Below, piece after piece: positions 25,389-33,600 of a DNA stretch of 38,061 nucleotides. Positions within the stretch are counted from its first letter, which is position 1. Every line of letters starts with the position of its first letter. The stretch comes from Deltaproteobacteria bacterium. GTDB lineage: Bacteria; Myxococcota_A; UBA9042; CAIXZC01. The notes under the pieces are model-generated. The model was not told the DNA's origin, did not search any database, and saw only the letters and a list, made by a program, of their open reading frames with translations. The DNA is taken from the NCBI GenBank assembly GCA_016875215.1, contig VGRX01000010.1, positions 1 to 38,061 of the forward strand, read 5' to 3'. Position numbers and translations under genes: made by a program.

Positions 25389-26000
25389 ATGGACGCACAA
25401 GGCCGTGAGGTGGAGATCAAGCTGGAGCTGCTGGCGGAGGATCCTCTGGCGGCTCTGGCCCGCCGGCTGGGGGACCCGGCGAGGACGGTGGAGCAGCTCA
25501 ACCGCTACTTCATTCCGGCAGCTCCGGCCGGATGGATGGTCCGATTCCGCGAGGAGGACGGGGGCCTGGTGCTGACCGTGAAGGGGCCGAGGGAGACGCC
25601 GTCGCAGACAGCCCCGGGGGAGGGTTCTGACCGAGAGGCCGGAGTGTTCGTCCGCACCGAACGGGAGGTGCCCGTCGCTCCGGAGGCGCTTCTGCACCTG
25701 CTGCCCGGCGAGGACCAGTCTTGGCTGTTCGCTCTGGCACCGCTGGCGGGGCTGACGGGCCCGCTGCGCCCGGCGGGGAGCTGCCGGAATACACGCCGGT
25801 TCTTCCACCACGCCGGCTTCACCCTCGAGCTTGACCGCACCGAGTACCCCGATGGCAGCATCGACTGGGAGCTGGAGGTGGAGACCGACCGGCCCGACGA
25901 GGCCTTCCCGGAGGTCTCCGCCCTGCTCTCCGCTCTCGGCATTCCATTCCGCCCCGCCACAAAGGGCAAGTTCGCACGCACCCTCGAAAGGATGAAGTAG
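25389..26000 (+). CDS. CYTH domain protein (triphosphate tunnel metalloenzyme)
   Basis: A 203-residue protein starting MDAQGREVEIKLEL, with GAGGGGAAC before the ATG. CYTH features are the N-terminal ExExK motif (EVEIK), LTVKGPR, RTEREVP, RRFFHHAGFTLELDRTEY, IDWELEVETD and a C-terminal KGKFAR. These charged strands line the tunnel in tripolyphosphatases, thiamine triphosphatases and CyaB-like cyclases. Bacterial members of this size are mostly inorganic triphosphatases; the exact substrate cannot be told. It is flanked on both sides by tandem repeats and lies between two inverted copies of the structured element, so the whole segment could have moved as a unit (inference). Confidence 0.9.
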   Translation: MDAQGREVEIKLELLAEDPLAALARRLGDPARTVEQLNRYFIPAAPAGWMVRFREEDGGLVLTVKGPRETPSQTAPGEGSDREAGVFVRTEREVPVAPEALLHLLPGEDQSWLFALAPLAGLTGPLRPAGSCRNTRRFFHHAGFTLELDRTEYPDGSIDWELEVETDRPDEAFPEVSALLSALGIPFRPATKGKFARTLERMK

Positions 26001-26009
26001 GAGACCGCA

Positions 26010-26239
26010 GGATCGGAGCGAAGCTCACCGACCGGGTTGTCCTGGCCATTCCGCAGGTGCGGTGCGCCCGCGGCATAATGGGTCCAGGCTCAGCCTGGCG
26101 GAAGCATAGTGCCCCGGATCGGAGCGAAGCTCACCGACCCGGTTGTCTTGGCCATTCCGTAGGTGCGGTGCGCCCGCGGCGTGATGGGTCCAGGCCCTGC
26201 CTGGCGCCCGCGGCGTGATGGGTCCAGGCTCAGCCTGGC
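26010..26239. repeat. 91-bp direct repeat (two copies plus a partial third)
   Basis: Copies at 26010-26100 and 26116-26206 (period 106 bp) differ at only a few bases. A third partial copy (26205-26239) repeats the last 34-35 bp. Each contains a small GAGC gaa GCTC hairpin near the start. The last portion holds CCAGGC tca GCCTGG in copies one and three. No gene is seen in the 26001-26411 interval; this repeat fills its first half and the structured element its second half. Confidence 0.88.
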
Positions 26240-26244
26240 TAAAC

Positions 26245-26415
26245 ATCGTCGTGTTGAGCGACGATCAAACATGGCCGATTTGGCCGGCAAGCACCGGCCG
26301 GACAAGGAAGCCGTCGAAACCGGCAGCGCAGGCGTACTTGAGGTACGTCGAGCATGCCGGTCGGCGGCTGACGCAGTCCCGCCGGATGATTGACGGTCAA
26401 GGCGACCATGTTTAG
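26245..26415 (+). repeat. inverted repeat element, long copy
   Basis: 26245-26275 is the exact inverse of 25221-25251. The far end, GGCGACCATGTTTAG (26401-26415), matches the end of the short copy (GGCGAACATGTTCAG) at 13 of 15 bases. The 125 nt in between (26276-26400) are absent from the short copy and are bounded by GGC on both sides. The far end includes the methylase stop codon (TAA on the minus strand, 26414-26412), just as the short copy includes the NHL stop. Confidence 0.8.
26267..26413. ncRNA. candidate structured RNA: 147-nt rod of six nested stems
   Basis: Six co-linear complementary segments can be read by eye: 26267-26274 with 26406-26413 (8 bp), 26280-26285 with 26395-26400 (6 bp, one GU), 26294-26298 with 26381-26385 (5 bp), 26309-26313 with 26365-26369 (5 bp), 26319-26325 with 26355-26361 (7 bp) and 26333-26337 with 26343-26347 (5 bp, loop TTGAG). 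Internal loops are nearly symmetric and purine-rich. If transcribed from the methylase promoter it would be the 3'-UTR of that gene. I do not recognise an Rfam family. Strand is uncertain because the fold works on both. Confidence 0.5.
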
Positions 26416-27278
26416 TGGGGGGTGAGGAGCATGGGCAGCGGCTCGAGGCCGGAGGCCACGGGCGGACGTTCGACGTCCACCACTTCGTCCGTGACGTGGG
26501 TGTGGGTTTCAGACAGGTAGCGCTGCACCGACAGGTCGAGGTACTGGGGTTGCAGCTCGATACCGATGTAGCGGCGGCCGTGTCTTGCGGCGGCGATTCC
26601 GGTGGTACCGCTGCCGGAGAACGGGTCGAGGACCACGTCGCCGGGCTGTGTGGATGCGAGCACGATGCGTTCGAGCAGCTCGATCGGCTTCTGCGTGGGA
26701 TGCCTGCCGAAGAGCTTCTCGGAGTTGCGGGGGGGCAGGATGGTCCACAGGCTCTGCATCTGCTTGCCGAGGTTTGCCTTCTTCATGAGCGCGTAGTTGA
26801 AGAAATGACGGGACTTCTCGGAGCGTGCGGCCCAGAGGATGGTCTCGGTGGCGTGCGTGAAGTAGCGGCAGCACAGGTTGGGCGGCGGGTTCTTCTTGTA
26901 CCAGGTGATGTCGTTGAGCAGCTTGTATCCGAGCCGCTGCATCGCGAACCCGACGGAGAAGATGTTGTGTCGGGTGCCGCTGACCCAGATGGTCCCGTTC
27001 GGCTTCAACACACGGCGGCACTGCGCCAGCCAGGCGGCCTGGAAGCGGAAATCAGCCTCCACTCCTTCCGAGCGGTCCCAGCCCCCCTTGTCAACCTGGA
27101 CCCGACGCCCGGACCGGCAGGTGATGCCGCCGTTGGACAGGAAGTAGGGCGGGTCGGCAAAGACCATGTCGACCGACCCGTCCGGGAAGTCGGCCAGGAG
27201 CTTCAGGGCGTCTCCCATGTACAGAGAGAAGTCGTCGCTCGGACTACGAAAAACCGGCTTCCCAACGCTCTTGACCAT
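26412..27278 (-). CDS. orphan DNA adenine methyltransferase, DpnA/M.DpnIIB-like
   Basis: A 288-residue methylase; start at MVKSVGKPVFRSP behind GGAGGTG. The track ORF continues upstream through a shadow of the next gene. Motif IV DPPY is at residues 42-45, near the N-terminus, and motif I (DPFSGSGTTG) is at about 218-227, the permuted beta-class order. FADPPYFLSNGG and GGWDRS resemble the GATC/GANTC-type group, and HPTQKP is the usual helper motif. It transfers methyl from SAM to adenine in DNA. No restriction endonuclease or specificity gene is nearby, so it is likely a solitary, possibly regulatory, methylase. Its ribosome site lies in a hairpin loop. Confidence 0.92.
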   Translation of the reverse strand: MVKSVGKPVFRSPSDDFSLYMGDALKLLADFPDGSVDMVFADPPYFLSNGGITCRSGRRVQVDKGGWDRSEGVEADFRFQAAWLAQCRRVLKPNGTIWVSGTRHNIFSVGFAMQRLGYKLLNDITWYKKNPPPNLCCRYFTHATETILWAARSEKSRHFFNYALMKKANLGKQMQSLWTILPPRNSEKLFGRHPTQKPIELLERIVLASTQPGDVVLDPFSGSGTTGIAAARHGRRYIGIELQPQYLDLSVQRYLSETHTHVTDEVVDVERPPVASGLEPLPMLLTPH

Positions 27279-27297
27279 TTCCCGGCACCTCCGGGAA
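27279..27297 (-). promoter_or_regulatory. hairpin presenting the methylase ribosome binding site
   Basis: Directly upstream of the ATG, the mRNA reads TTCCCGG AGGTG CCGGGAA, a perfect 7-bp stem. The Shine-Dalgarno GGAGGTG spans the loop and the last stem bases, and the start codon follows the stem without a gap. This could hold translation low or respond to temperature or a binding protein. Confidence 0.6.
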
Positions 27298-27300
27298 TCG

Positions 27301-27329
27301 AGTGTATCGGCACCCGGGATCGCTGCAAA
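27301..27329 (-). promoter_or_regulatory. possible promoter for the methylase gene
   Basis: On the minus strand TTTGCA (27329-27324) and TACACT (27306-27301) are 17 nt apart, each 4 of 6 to consensus. This places the transcript start only a few bases before the RBS hairpin, giving a very short leader that begins with the hairpin. Confidence 0.42.
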
Positions 27330-27400
27330 TTTCCGGGCAGGTGATCTCGGGAGGCTGTGGGTCGGGGGTCGGAGAGGGCGCTGCCAGGCGGGAACGGCCT

Positions 27401-28594
27401 TCAGAAATCCACGCGTTTGAAGGTTCCTGCGCCCGGACTTCCGGCTGGGGGAGACTCGATTGCTGCGACTTCGGCCCCGCCATCGGTACCGAACCCGAGC
27501 AGCGGCAGGAGCGGCGGGACCTGGGGCAAGGCAGCGAGGGGCTCCCAGCCGGGCCCCGCACCTTGAGGTCCCAGGAGCACGAGCTGGCCGGCGTCCGCGT
27601 TGCGGAACGCCAGCCGCAACTGGCCGTTGGCCGAGGTTGCGAGGGAGACGCTGCACGCCGAGGCGGAATCTGTTGACGCACCGGCCGCGGTCGTCACCTC
27701 GATCCCGCCGGTTCCCCCCCGGGCCACGCGCAGCTCTCCGGTGCTCCCGTCGATCCAGGCCGCGGCCAGGCCCGTGTCGGCCGGCGCGACCGAGAGGGCC
27801 ACGGGGACGGTCTGCGAATCGAGTACCGAGAACTGCCAGCCGAGGTCCTGGTCGCGCCACATGCTGACGAGTCCGGCCGGTCGGAGAGCGGCAATCAGCA
27901 GGACCTGACCGCCGGCATGTGCGACCGCGCAGGGAGCGGACGGGGACCCGTCCATCCCGTCTGCCCGGACCTCCTTCCACTCGACGGTTCCCCCCTTGCC
28001 CGAGGCGAACCACAGGGTCCGATTGACGTCCCCCGCACAGGCCTGGAAGGACTGGCCCGAGTCGCGCACCGCGGACAGGGCCGACAGGGGACCGGGCAGC
28101 TCGCCGGCCGGTGCCGACGTCCAGCCCTCGGCCCCACGGTCGAGGAGCGAGATCTCACCCGGGGCGGTCTCAGCCAGGAACGAAGGCTGCGGAGTCAGGG
28201 AGACGAAGCCGATCTGAGGACCGCCGGGGGGGGAAACCGCCTCGTCCGCCATGACCGCGGTCTCCCACGCCATCTGGGTCCCCTGGACCGAGCCGTGGAG
28301 GAAGCGCTGTCCGATGCGGTCGTAGACCAGCACGACGGGGGTACCGTTCTGCCACGTTCCGGCCAGTCTCGGCGCGAGGTCGGTGCCGTCGAGCGAGGCG
28401 GGGCCGGTTTCGACGCAGACTCCGGACACGGGGTCGCACTGCCTGGTCCCCGGGCAGGGCTCTCCGCAGGGATCGAGCTCGCTGCCGTCACCGCCGCAGG
28501 CTGTCGCCAGGAGGGTCCATGCGATGACCATGGGCACGGCAATGGGCCAGAGACCGGCCCGGAAGGGCGGGGTTGCGGGACGGTCCGGCCGCAT
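27401..28594 (-). CDS. lipoprotein of unknown function, possible beta-propeller
   Basis: A 397-residue lipoprotein beginning MRPDRPATPPFRAG, 14 nt after the MopE-like gene's stop. No strong Shine-Dalgarno sequence is visible; an in-frame GTG three codons upstream is an alternative, and coupling to the previous gene is likely. The lipobox is LATAC after a hydrophobic core. A short Cys motif follows (CGEPCPGTRQCDPVSGVC). The remaining 330 residues show repeated strands of about 45-50 residues with W/F and G/D turns (FLHGSVQGTQMAWETAV, LWFASGKGGTVEWKEV). This suggests a six- or seven-bladed propeller, but no named repeat is clear. Forms an operon with the gene upstream. Confidence 0.78.
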   Translation of the reverse strand: MRPDRPATPPFRAGLWPIAVPMVIAWTLLATACGGDGSELDPCGEPCPGTRQCDPVSGVCVETGPASLDGTDLAPRLAGTWQNGTPVVLVYDRIGQRFLHGSVQGTQMAWETAVMADEAVSPPGGPQIGFVSLTPQPSFLAETAPGEISLLDRGAEGWTSAPAGELPGPLSALSAVRDSGQSFQACAGDVNRTLWFASGKGGTVEWKEVRADGMDGSPSAPCAVAHAGGQVLLIAALRPAGLVSMWRDQDLGWQFSVLDSQTVPVALSVAPADTGLAAAWIDGSTGELRVARGGTGGIEVTTAAGASTDSASACSVSLATSANGQLRLAFRNADAGQLVLLGPQGAGPGWEPLAALPQVPPLLPLLGFGTDGGAEVAAIESPPAGSPGAGTFKRVDF

Positions 28595-28608
28595 GGGGCA
28601 CACGACTC

Positions 28609-30204
28609 TCAACTGCCGGGAAGCAGGTTGTCGAGGCAGAGCTGCAAGCCGGTGCAGCAGACGCACAGGAAGCAATTGGGGCAGTTGCAGTTCGGCTTGG
28701 GCACGCACCCGTTGGACCCGCAGGTCCCTGCCAGCTTGCAGATGCCCAGATCGAACACATCGTAGGTGCACGGTGTTCCGTTGAGCACGTCGTGCACGCA
28801 CCCCTGTTCCTTGGTGCAGCTGTCCTTGGTGCACTCCTCCTTGTCGTCGCAGTTCTTGGGGGCTCCGGAGACGCACATGCCGCTGTTGCACATGTCGGGC
28901 TCGGTGCACGGATTGCCGTCGTCGCACGGGAGTGCGGAGGCCAGCTTGTGCTGGCAGGTGCCGTTCTCGCAGACGTCGATGGTGCAGGGGTTGCCGTCGT
29001 CGTCGCACTTGTTGGAGTTGTTGACGAACTTGCACCCCTTCTCGCTGACCGGGTCGCAGAGGTTGTCGGTGCACGGGTTGTTGTCCTCGCAGACCTTGGG
29101 CCCGCCCTCGCACTTGCCTTCGTAGCAGTGGTCGTTGTCGGTGCAGGAGTTGCCGTCGTCGCACAGCTTCGCATTGTTGGGGTGCGAGCAGCCCTCAATC
29201 GGGTCGCACAGGTCGTCCGTGCAGGGATTGCCGTCCTCGCAGAGGCCCTCGTCCTTGGTTCCGTCGCAGTTGTTGTCCTTCTTGTCGCACAGTTCGGTCG
29301 CGCCGGGATAGACGGTCCCGTCGGTGTCGTCGCAGTCGCCGCCGCCGCTGCCGCAGATCACCGGCTTTCCAGGTGTGGTCATGGTGGCGTCGCAGAATCC
29401 GTCGCCGTCGTCATTGCACCCTTCATCGACGGCCAGGTCGCAGTCGTTGTCCACGTCGTCGCACTTTTCGGCGGACGGGATCAGCGCGCTGCATTCGGAC
29501 AGGCCCGAGGCCTCGCACATGCGCTCACCGGTGCACTTGCCCGACTCGTTGGCGTTGAAGCAATCGGTGGACTTCTGCGCCTGGACTGCCGGGAAGGAGC
29601 AGGTGCACTCGCCCGCGGTCGGCATGCACTGCTGGAACGTGCCTCCCGGGGTGGTCACGGTTTCGCACTGGTAGCCGGCGGGGCACGCGGCGGCATCCGT
29701 GGAGCAGTCGGCCCCGCAGAAGCTGCCGAGCCCGTTGGGAAACTCCAGACAGAGGTCGAGTGACGTGGTCGTCACCCCCTGCGTCTTGCAGTCGTCGTTG
29801 ATCCGGCAGGGGTCGCAGAGCGTCAGGAACTTCGGCATGCAGACATAGATGATGTCGGGCTTGGTGTCCGCCTCGACGCAGGCCCAGCCCTTGGGGCAGT
29901 CCTCGACGCACTGGGTGGTGCAGCGTCCTCCGTCCTTGGTGGTGACGCAGAAGCCGCTGTCGCACTCGGAGTTGTCGGTGCAGGGCCAGAGGAACTCGCC
30001 GGGTTGCGGAATGTACTCCACCTCCGCGGTGACGAAGTCGAGAAGCTCGAACCTGTCCTCGACGAGGGGAATGTCCGCTACGCCGTCGCTGCCCGACGAG
30101 TCGACGGCATCCTCGTACTTGACCGTCGTACCATTGGAGCAGCCGAGCGCTGCCAGACAAACCACGGCAAAGGTCACTGTCCATCGTTGCGGCCGGGAAA
30201 ACAT
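28609..30204 (-). CDS. MopE-like cysteine-rich lipoprotein with metal-binding motifs
   Basis: A 531-residue lipoprotein; start at MFSRPQRW with GGGGGGGGACGC upstream, 19 codons inside the track ORF. The lipobox is AALGC. Residues 75-215 contain CxxNxECDSGFC-type modules. About 240-310 hold two copies of the putative metal-binding motif known from MopE (CDDVDNDCDLAVDEGC and DCDDTDGTVYPGATELC). From about 315 come six or seven repeats of the form C-DGNPCT-x-D-x-C, and a terminal Cys cluster (CNCPNCFLCVCC). Asp/Asn-rich loops in these repeats suggest calcium or copper binding. Surface location is likely. It heads an operon with the 27401 lipoprotein. Confidence 0.92.
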   Translation of the reverse strand: MFSRPQRWTVTFAVVCLAALGCSNGTTVKYEDAVDSSGSDGVADIPLVEDRFELLDFVTAEVEYIPQPGEFLWPCTDNSECDSGFCVTTKDGGRCTTQCVEDCPKGWACVEADTKPDIIYVCMPKFLTLCDPCRINDDCKTQGVTTTSLDLCLEFPNGLGSFCGADCSTDAAACPAGYQCETVTTPGGTFQQCMPTAGECTCSFPAVQAQKSTDCFNANESGKCTGERMCEASGLSECSALIPSAEKCDDVDNDCDLAVDEGCNDDGDGFCDATMTTPGKPVICGSGGGDCDDTDGTVYPGATELCDKKDNNCDGTKDEGLCEDGNPCTDDLCDPIEGCSHPNNAKLCDDGNSCTDNDHCYEGKCEGGPKVCEDNNPCTDNLCDPVSEKGCKFVNNSNKCDDDGNPCTIDVCENGTCQHKLASALPCDDGNPCTEPDMCNSGMCVSGAPKNCDDKEECTKDSCTKEQGCVHDVLNGTPCTYDVFDLGICKLAGTCGSNGCVPKPNCNCPNCFLCVCCTGLQLCLDNLLPGS

Positions 30205-30232
30205 GCGTCCCCCCCCATGAGAGTCAGAGGCT

Positions 30233-30261
30233 ACTATACCCTGGGGGCCCGCGCGATTCAA
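30233..30261 (-). promoter_or_regulatory. promoter for the MopE-like operon
   Basis: On the minus strand TTGAAT (30261-30256) and TATAGT (30238-30233) are 17 nt apart, 4 and 5 of 6 to consensus. The start codon is 28 nt downstream. Confidence 0.68.
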
Positions 30262-30285
30262 GAAATGGTGCGGCAGCAGAACGGC

Positions 30286-30313
30286 TTGACATCGTCATGG
30301 CCGGCCCTATCTT
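30286..30313 (+). promoter_or_regulatory. promoter for the ferredoxin gene
   Basis: A perfect -35 TTGACA (30286-30291) lies 16 nt from TATCTT (30308-30313, 4 of 6). The ferredoxin ATG follows 27 nt downstream. It is divergent from the MopE-like promoter, whose -35 is only 24 nt away. Confidence 0.65.
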
Positions 30314-30340
30314 CTGCGACGTGGTGTGTGAGGTGGAGTC

Positions 30341-30571
30341 ATGGCGGACAAGGACAGGAAGGTGGACCGGAACGTGCCGGGGCGCTGGTACGTGGATGCG
30401 AACTGCATAGCGTGCGGGCTGTGCGTCGAGGTCGCACCGGAGAACCTGGAGCTCGATTGGGATGCCGGATTCGCTTTCCTGAAGAGCCAGCCCCGGGAGG
30501 AGAAGCAGGAAGCGGCCATGCGCGACGCTGCCTCGCAGTGCCCGGTGGAGGCCATCGGAAGCGACGGCTGA
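30341..30571 (+). CDS. small single-cluster ferredoxin
   Basis: A 76-residue cytoplasmic electron carrier, AGGTGGAG before the ATG. The cluster ligands are C22, C25 and C28 (CIACGLCVEVAPENL) and C67 (ASQCPVEAI). The pattern C-x2-C-x2-C plus a distant CP is that of monocluster [4Fe-4S] ferredoxins found in many anaerobes and myxobacteria. The rest is acidic, as usual for these proteins. It has its own promoter, and no partner enzyme lies beside it, so its redox partners are unknown. Confidence 0.93.
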   Translation: MADKDRKVDRNVPGRWYVDANCIACGLCVEVAPENLELDWDAGFAFLKSQPREEKQEAAMRDAASQCPVEAIGSDG

Positions 30572-30597
30572 GCCGTTCGTGCGCGCGATCTATTCAC

Positions 30598-30626
30598 TTG
30601 CCCTCATCGCGAATCGGGCCGATAAT
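30598..30626 (+). promoter_or_regulatory. promoter for the kinase gene
   Basis: TTGCCC (30598-30603) and GATAAT (30621-30626) are 17 nt apart, 4 and 5 of 6 to consensus. The ATG is 27 nt downstream. Confidence 0.58.
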
Positions 30627-30653
30627 CTGTGCGTTTCGTGAGGACCGGCCCGG

Positions 30654-33600
30654 ATGGATGAACTGTTCGAACAGCGGCAACCGATATTCCAGCGGTTCGA
30701 TGTCATCCGCATGATCGGCAAGGGGGGGATGGGGACCGTCTTCGAGGTCTTCGACCGCCTCCGGAACGCCCGGGTCGCGCTCAAGCTGCTGTCCCATTTC
30801 GGGCCGACGCAGCTCTACCTGTTCAAGCAGGAGTTCCGGTCCCTGGCGAACATCGTCCACGCCAACCTGGTCGGCCTGCACGAGCTGCTGTGCGAGGGGG
30901 ATACCTGGTTCTTCACCATGGACCTGGTCGACGGCAGGAGCTTCCTCGACTACGTTCGGGGGGAATCGCTGCGGGTGCTCGAAACCACCGTCTTTGCCGA
31001 TTCCGTCGGCGGGCTGGACAGCACGTTCCCCCCCCAGGGGGCGCCGGACGGGGCCGAGCTGACGTCCGAGCGGCTCGGGCCTGCCCTTCCGGAGCTCCCT
31101 GCCGGTGCGGAGCTGCGGTTGCGCCGTGCGTTGGGGGGGCTTGCCTCCGGCGTGAGCGCGCTGCATGCGGCCGGCAAGGTCCACCGGGATCTGAAGCCGT
31201 CCAACGTGATGGTGCGCGGGGACGACCGGGTGGTCATCCTCGACTTCGGGCTGGTCATGGACGTGGCGCCCGGTGCGGACGATCCTGCGCTGCAGAACCA
31301 CGTGGCGGGAACGGTTCCCTACATGTCTCCGGAGCAGGCGGGCGGGAGGACGTTGACCGCTGCCGGCGACTGGTACGCGGTCGGCGTCATGCTCTACGAG
31401 GCGTTGACCGGCCGCCTGCCGTTCGGCGGGGACATCCTGCGGGTGCTGCAGGCCAAGCAGCAGGTGCAGCCTTGTGCTCCTGCAATGGTCGCTCCGGGCG
31501 TGCCCCCCGACCTGGACGCGTTGTGCAGGCGGCTGCTCGCGACGGTTCCGGAGGCGAGACCTTCGGATGACGAGGTGCTCGAGGCGCTGGGCGTGCGCAG
31601 CGACTCGACGACCGAGCTCAGCGCCACGATCCATTCGGGCACGGCCGGCACAGCGCTCGTGGGGCGGGACGGCGAGACCACTGCCCTCGACAGGGCCTAC
31701 GACACTTGCCTTTCCGGCCGCCCGGTACTGGTGCGAGTGCACGGTCCGTCGGGCATGGGGAAGTCGGCCCTGGTGCACTCGTTCCTCGAGGAACTGGCGG
31801 AGGAAGGGGCCGTGGTGCTGTCGGGCCGATGCTACGAGAGGGAATCGGTTCCGTACAAGGCCCTGGATCCGCTGGTGGACCGACTGACCCGCTACCTGCT
31901 TTCGTTGCCGGCCGACCGTGTCGAGGCGCTGATGCCCCGGCACGTGCGGGCACTGGCGCAGGTGTTTCCGGTGCTGGACCGGGTACCTGCCGCCCGGGAC
32001 GCGGTGCGACGGTCTGAGACCACTCTGGACCCTCGCGAGCTTCGCCGCAGGGCCTTTGGTGCGCTTCGGGAGCTGCTGGCCCGACTGGCTGAGCGGGTCC
32101 CGCTGGTCTTGGCCATCGACGACCTGCAGTGGGGGGACGTGGACAGCTCCCTGATGCTCCAGGAGCTGCTGCGCCCGCCCGATCCGCCGCCTCTCCTGCT
32201 CCTGGCTTCGTTCCGATCCGATGCGATGGAAGGGAGCCCGGTCCTTCTTCCCCTGCTCGAGCACGGCGCCTCCGGGCAGGAGACGGCCATCGACATCCCG
32301 GTGGGCCCGCTGCCCGTGGACGAAGCGGAGCGACTGGCGCTCATGCACCTCGCGCAGACGGTGGCCCAACGCACCCGCCTGGCCGCTCACATCGCCCGGG
32401 AATCCGGGGGAGTGCCCTTCTTCGTGGAGGAGCTTTCCCGCTTTGCGGCCCTGTCCGCGGCCGAGGGCACTGCGTTCGAGGGGAACGAGCTGGTCTCACT
32501 GGACGAGTACACGCGGCTGCGCGTCAGGCGCCTGCCGGTCGAAGCGAGAGCCCTGGTGGAGGTCGTGGCCGTGGCCGGGCATCCCCTTCCGCTCGAGGCA
32601 GCGGCCCGGGCCTCGGGTCAGGAATCGATCCCCTGGGAATCGGTCCGGCTGCTTCAGGGAGCGCACATGGTGGACACCCGCGGCCTGCACAATCGCCAGC
32701 GGGTGGAGTGCTATCACGACCGCATCCGGGAGGCGGTGGCCGCCTCCCTCGAGGCCGAGGCGAGAAGGAACCTCCATCGCAGGCTCGCAACCACGCTCGA
32801 GCAGATGCCTGACATCGAGCCCGAGTTGCTGGCCGTCCATTTCCGGGAGTCGGGTGAGCCGGTGCGGGCCGCATCGTTCGCCCGGCGGGCGGCGGACCAG
32901 GCCGTGGACATGCTGGCATTCGACCGCGCCGCAGTGCTGTATCGATCCGCCCTGACCATGGGCTCGTGGGCTCCCGCCGAGCTGGCGGCCATTCGGCGCT
33001 CGCTGGCGGACACGCTGGCCAATGCCGGACGCGGGGTCGAGGCAGCCGACGAGTTCCTCCGGCTTGCTGCCGCAGCGGATCCGAATCAGAGCTGGAGGCT
33101 CCAGCTCGGGGCCGCGGACCAGCTCCTGCGGGTCGGTCACGTCGACCGAGGCAAGACCATCCTGGACGAGGTCCTGGCGCGTTTCGGGATGAAGATCCCG
33201 GCCGGTACGCTCGCGGCGCTGGCGGCGTACTCGTGGTTCCGGACGCTGCTGAAGCTGCGGCCTCGGTCCTTCAGGAAGCGCAGCGAGGACCAGATTCCGG
33301 GGTACCTGCTCGACCGTATCGATGCCTGCTGGGCCGTGTCGCTGGGGTTGGGTCTCGTGGATCCGGTGCGGGCATCGGGGTTCCAGTTCCGCTGCCTGCT
33401 CTACTCGCTGCAGGCGGGAGAGCCGTACCGCATCGCCCGGTCCCTGGCGTCGGAGGGGGCCTACTCCGCTGCGTTCGGGGGGAAGGGGTTTGCGCGGGCC
33501 GAGGACGTGCTGGAGCGGGCCGAGCACCTGGCCCGAGAGGCAAACAGCACGCACGCGCTGGCCATCGTCCGCGTCTGCAGCGCAATCGCTGCCTTCCAGC

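Noticed and set aside
25252-26239. CRISPR array
   Set aside because: The repeats are 57 and 91 bp, occur two or three times, have spacers of 7-15 bp, and there are no cas genes.
26001-26411. Small ORFs (for example 26163-26393, 76 aa) as genes
   Set aside because: They span the tandem repeats and the nested stems, lack a ribosome site, and have no protein-like conservation signal that I can see.
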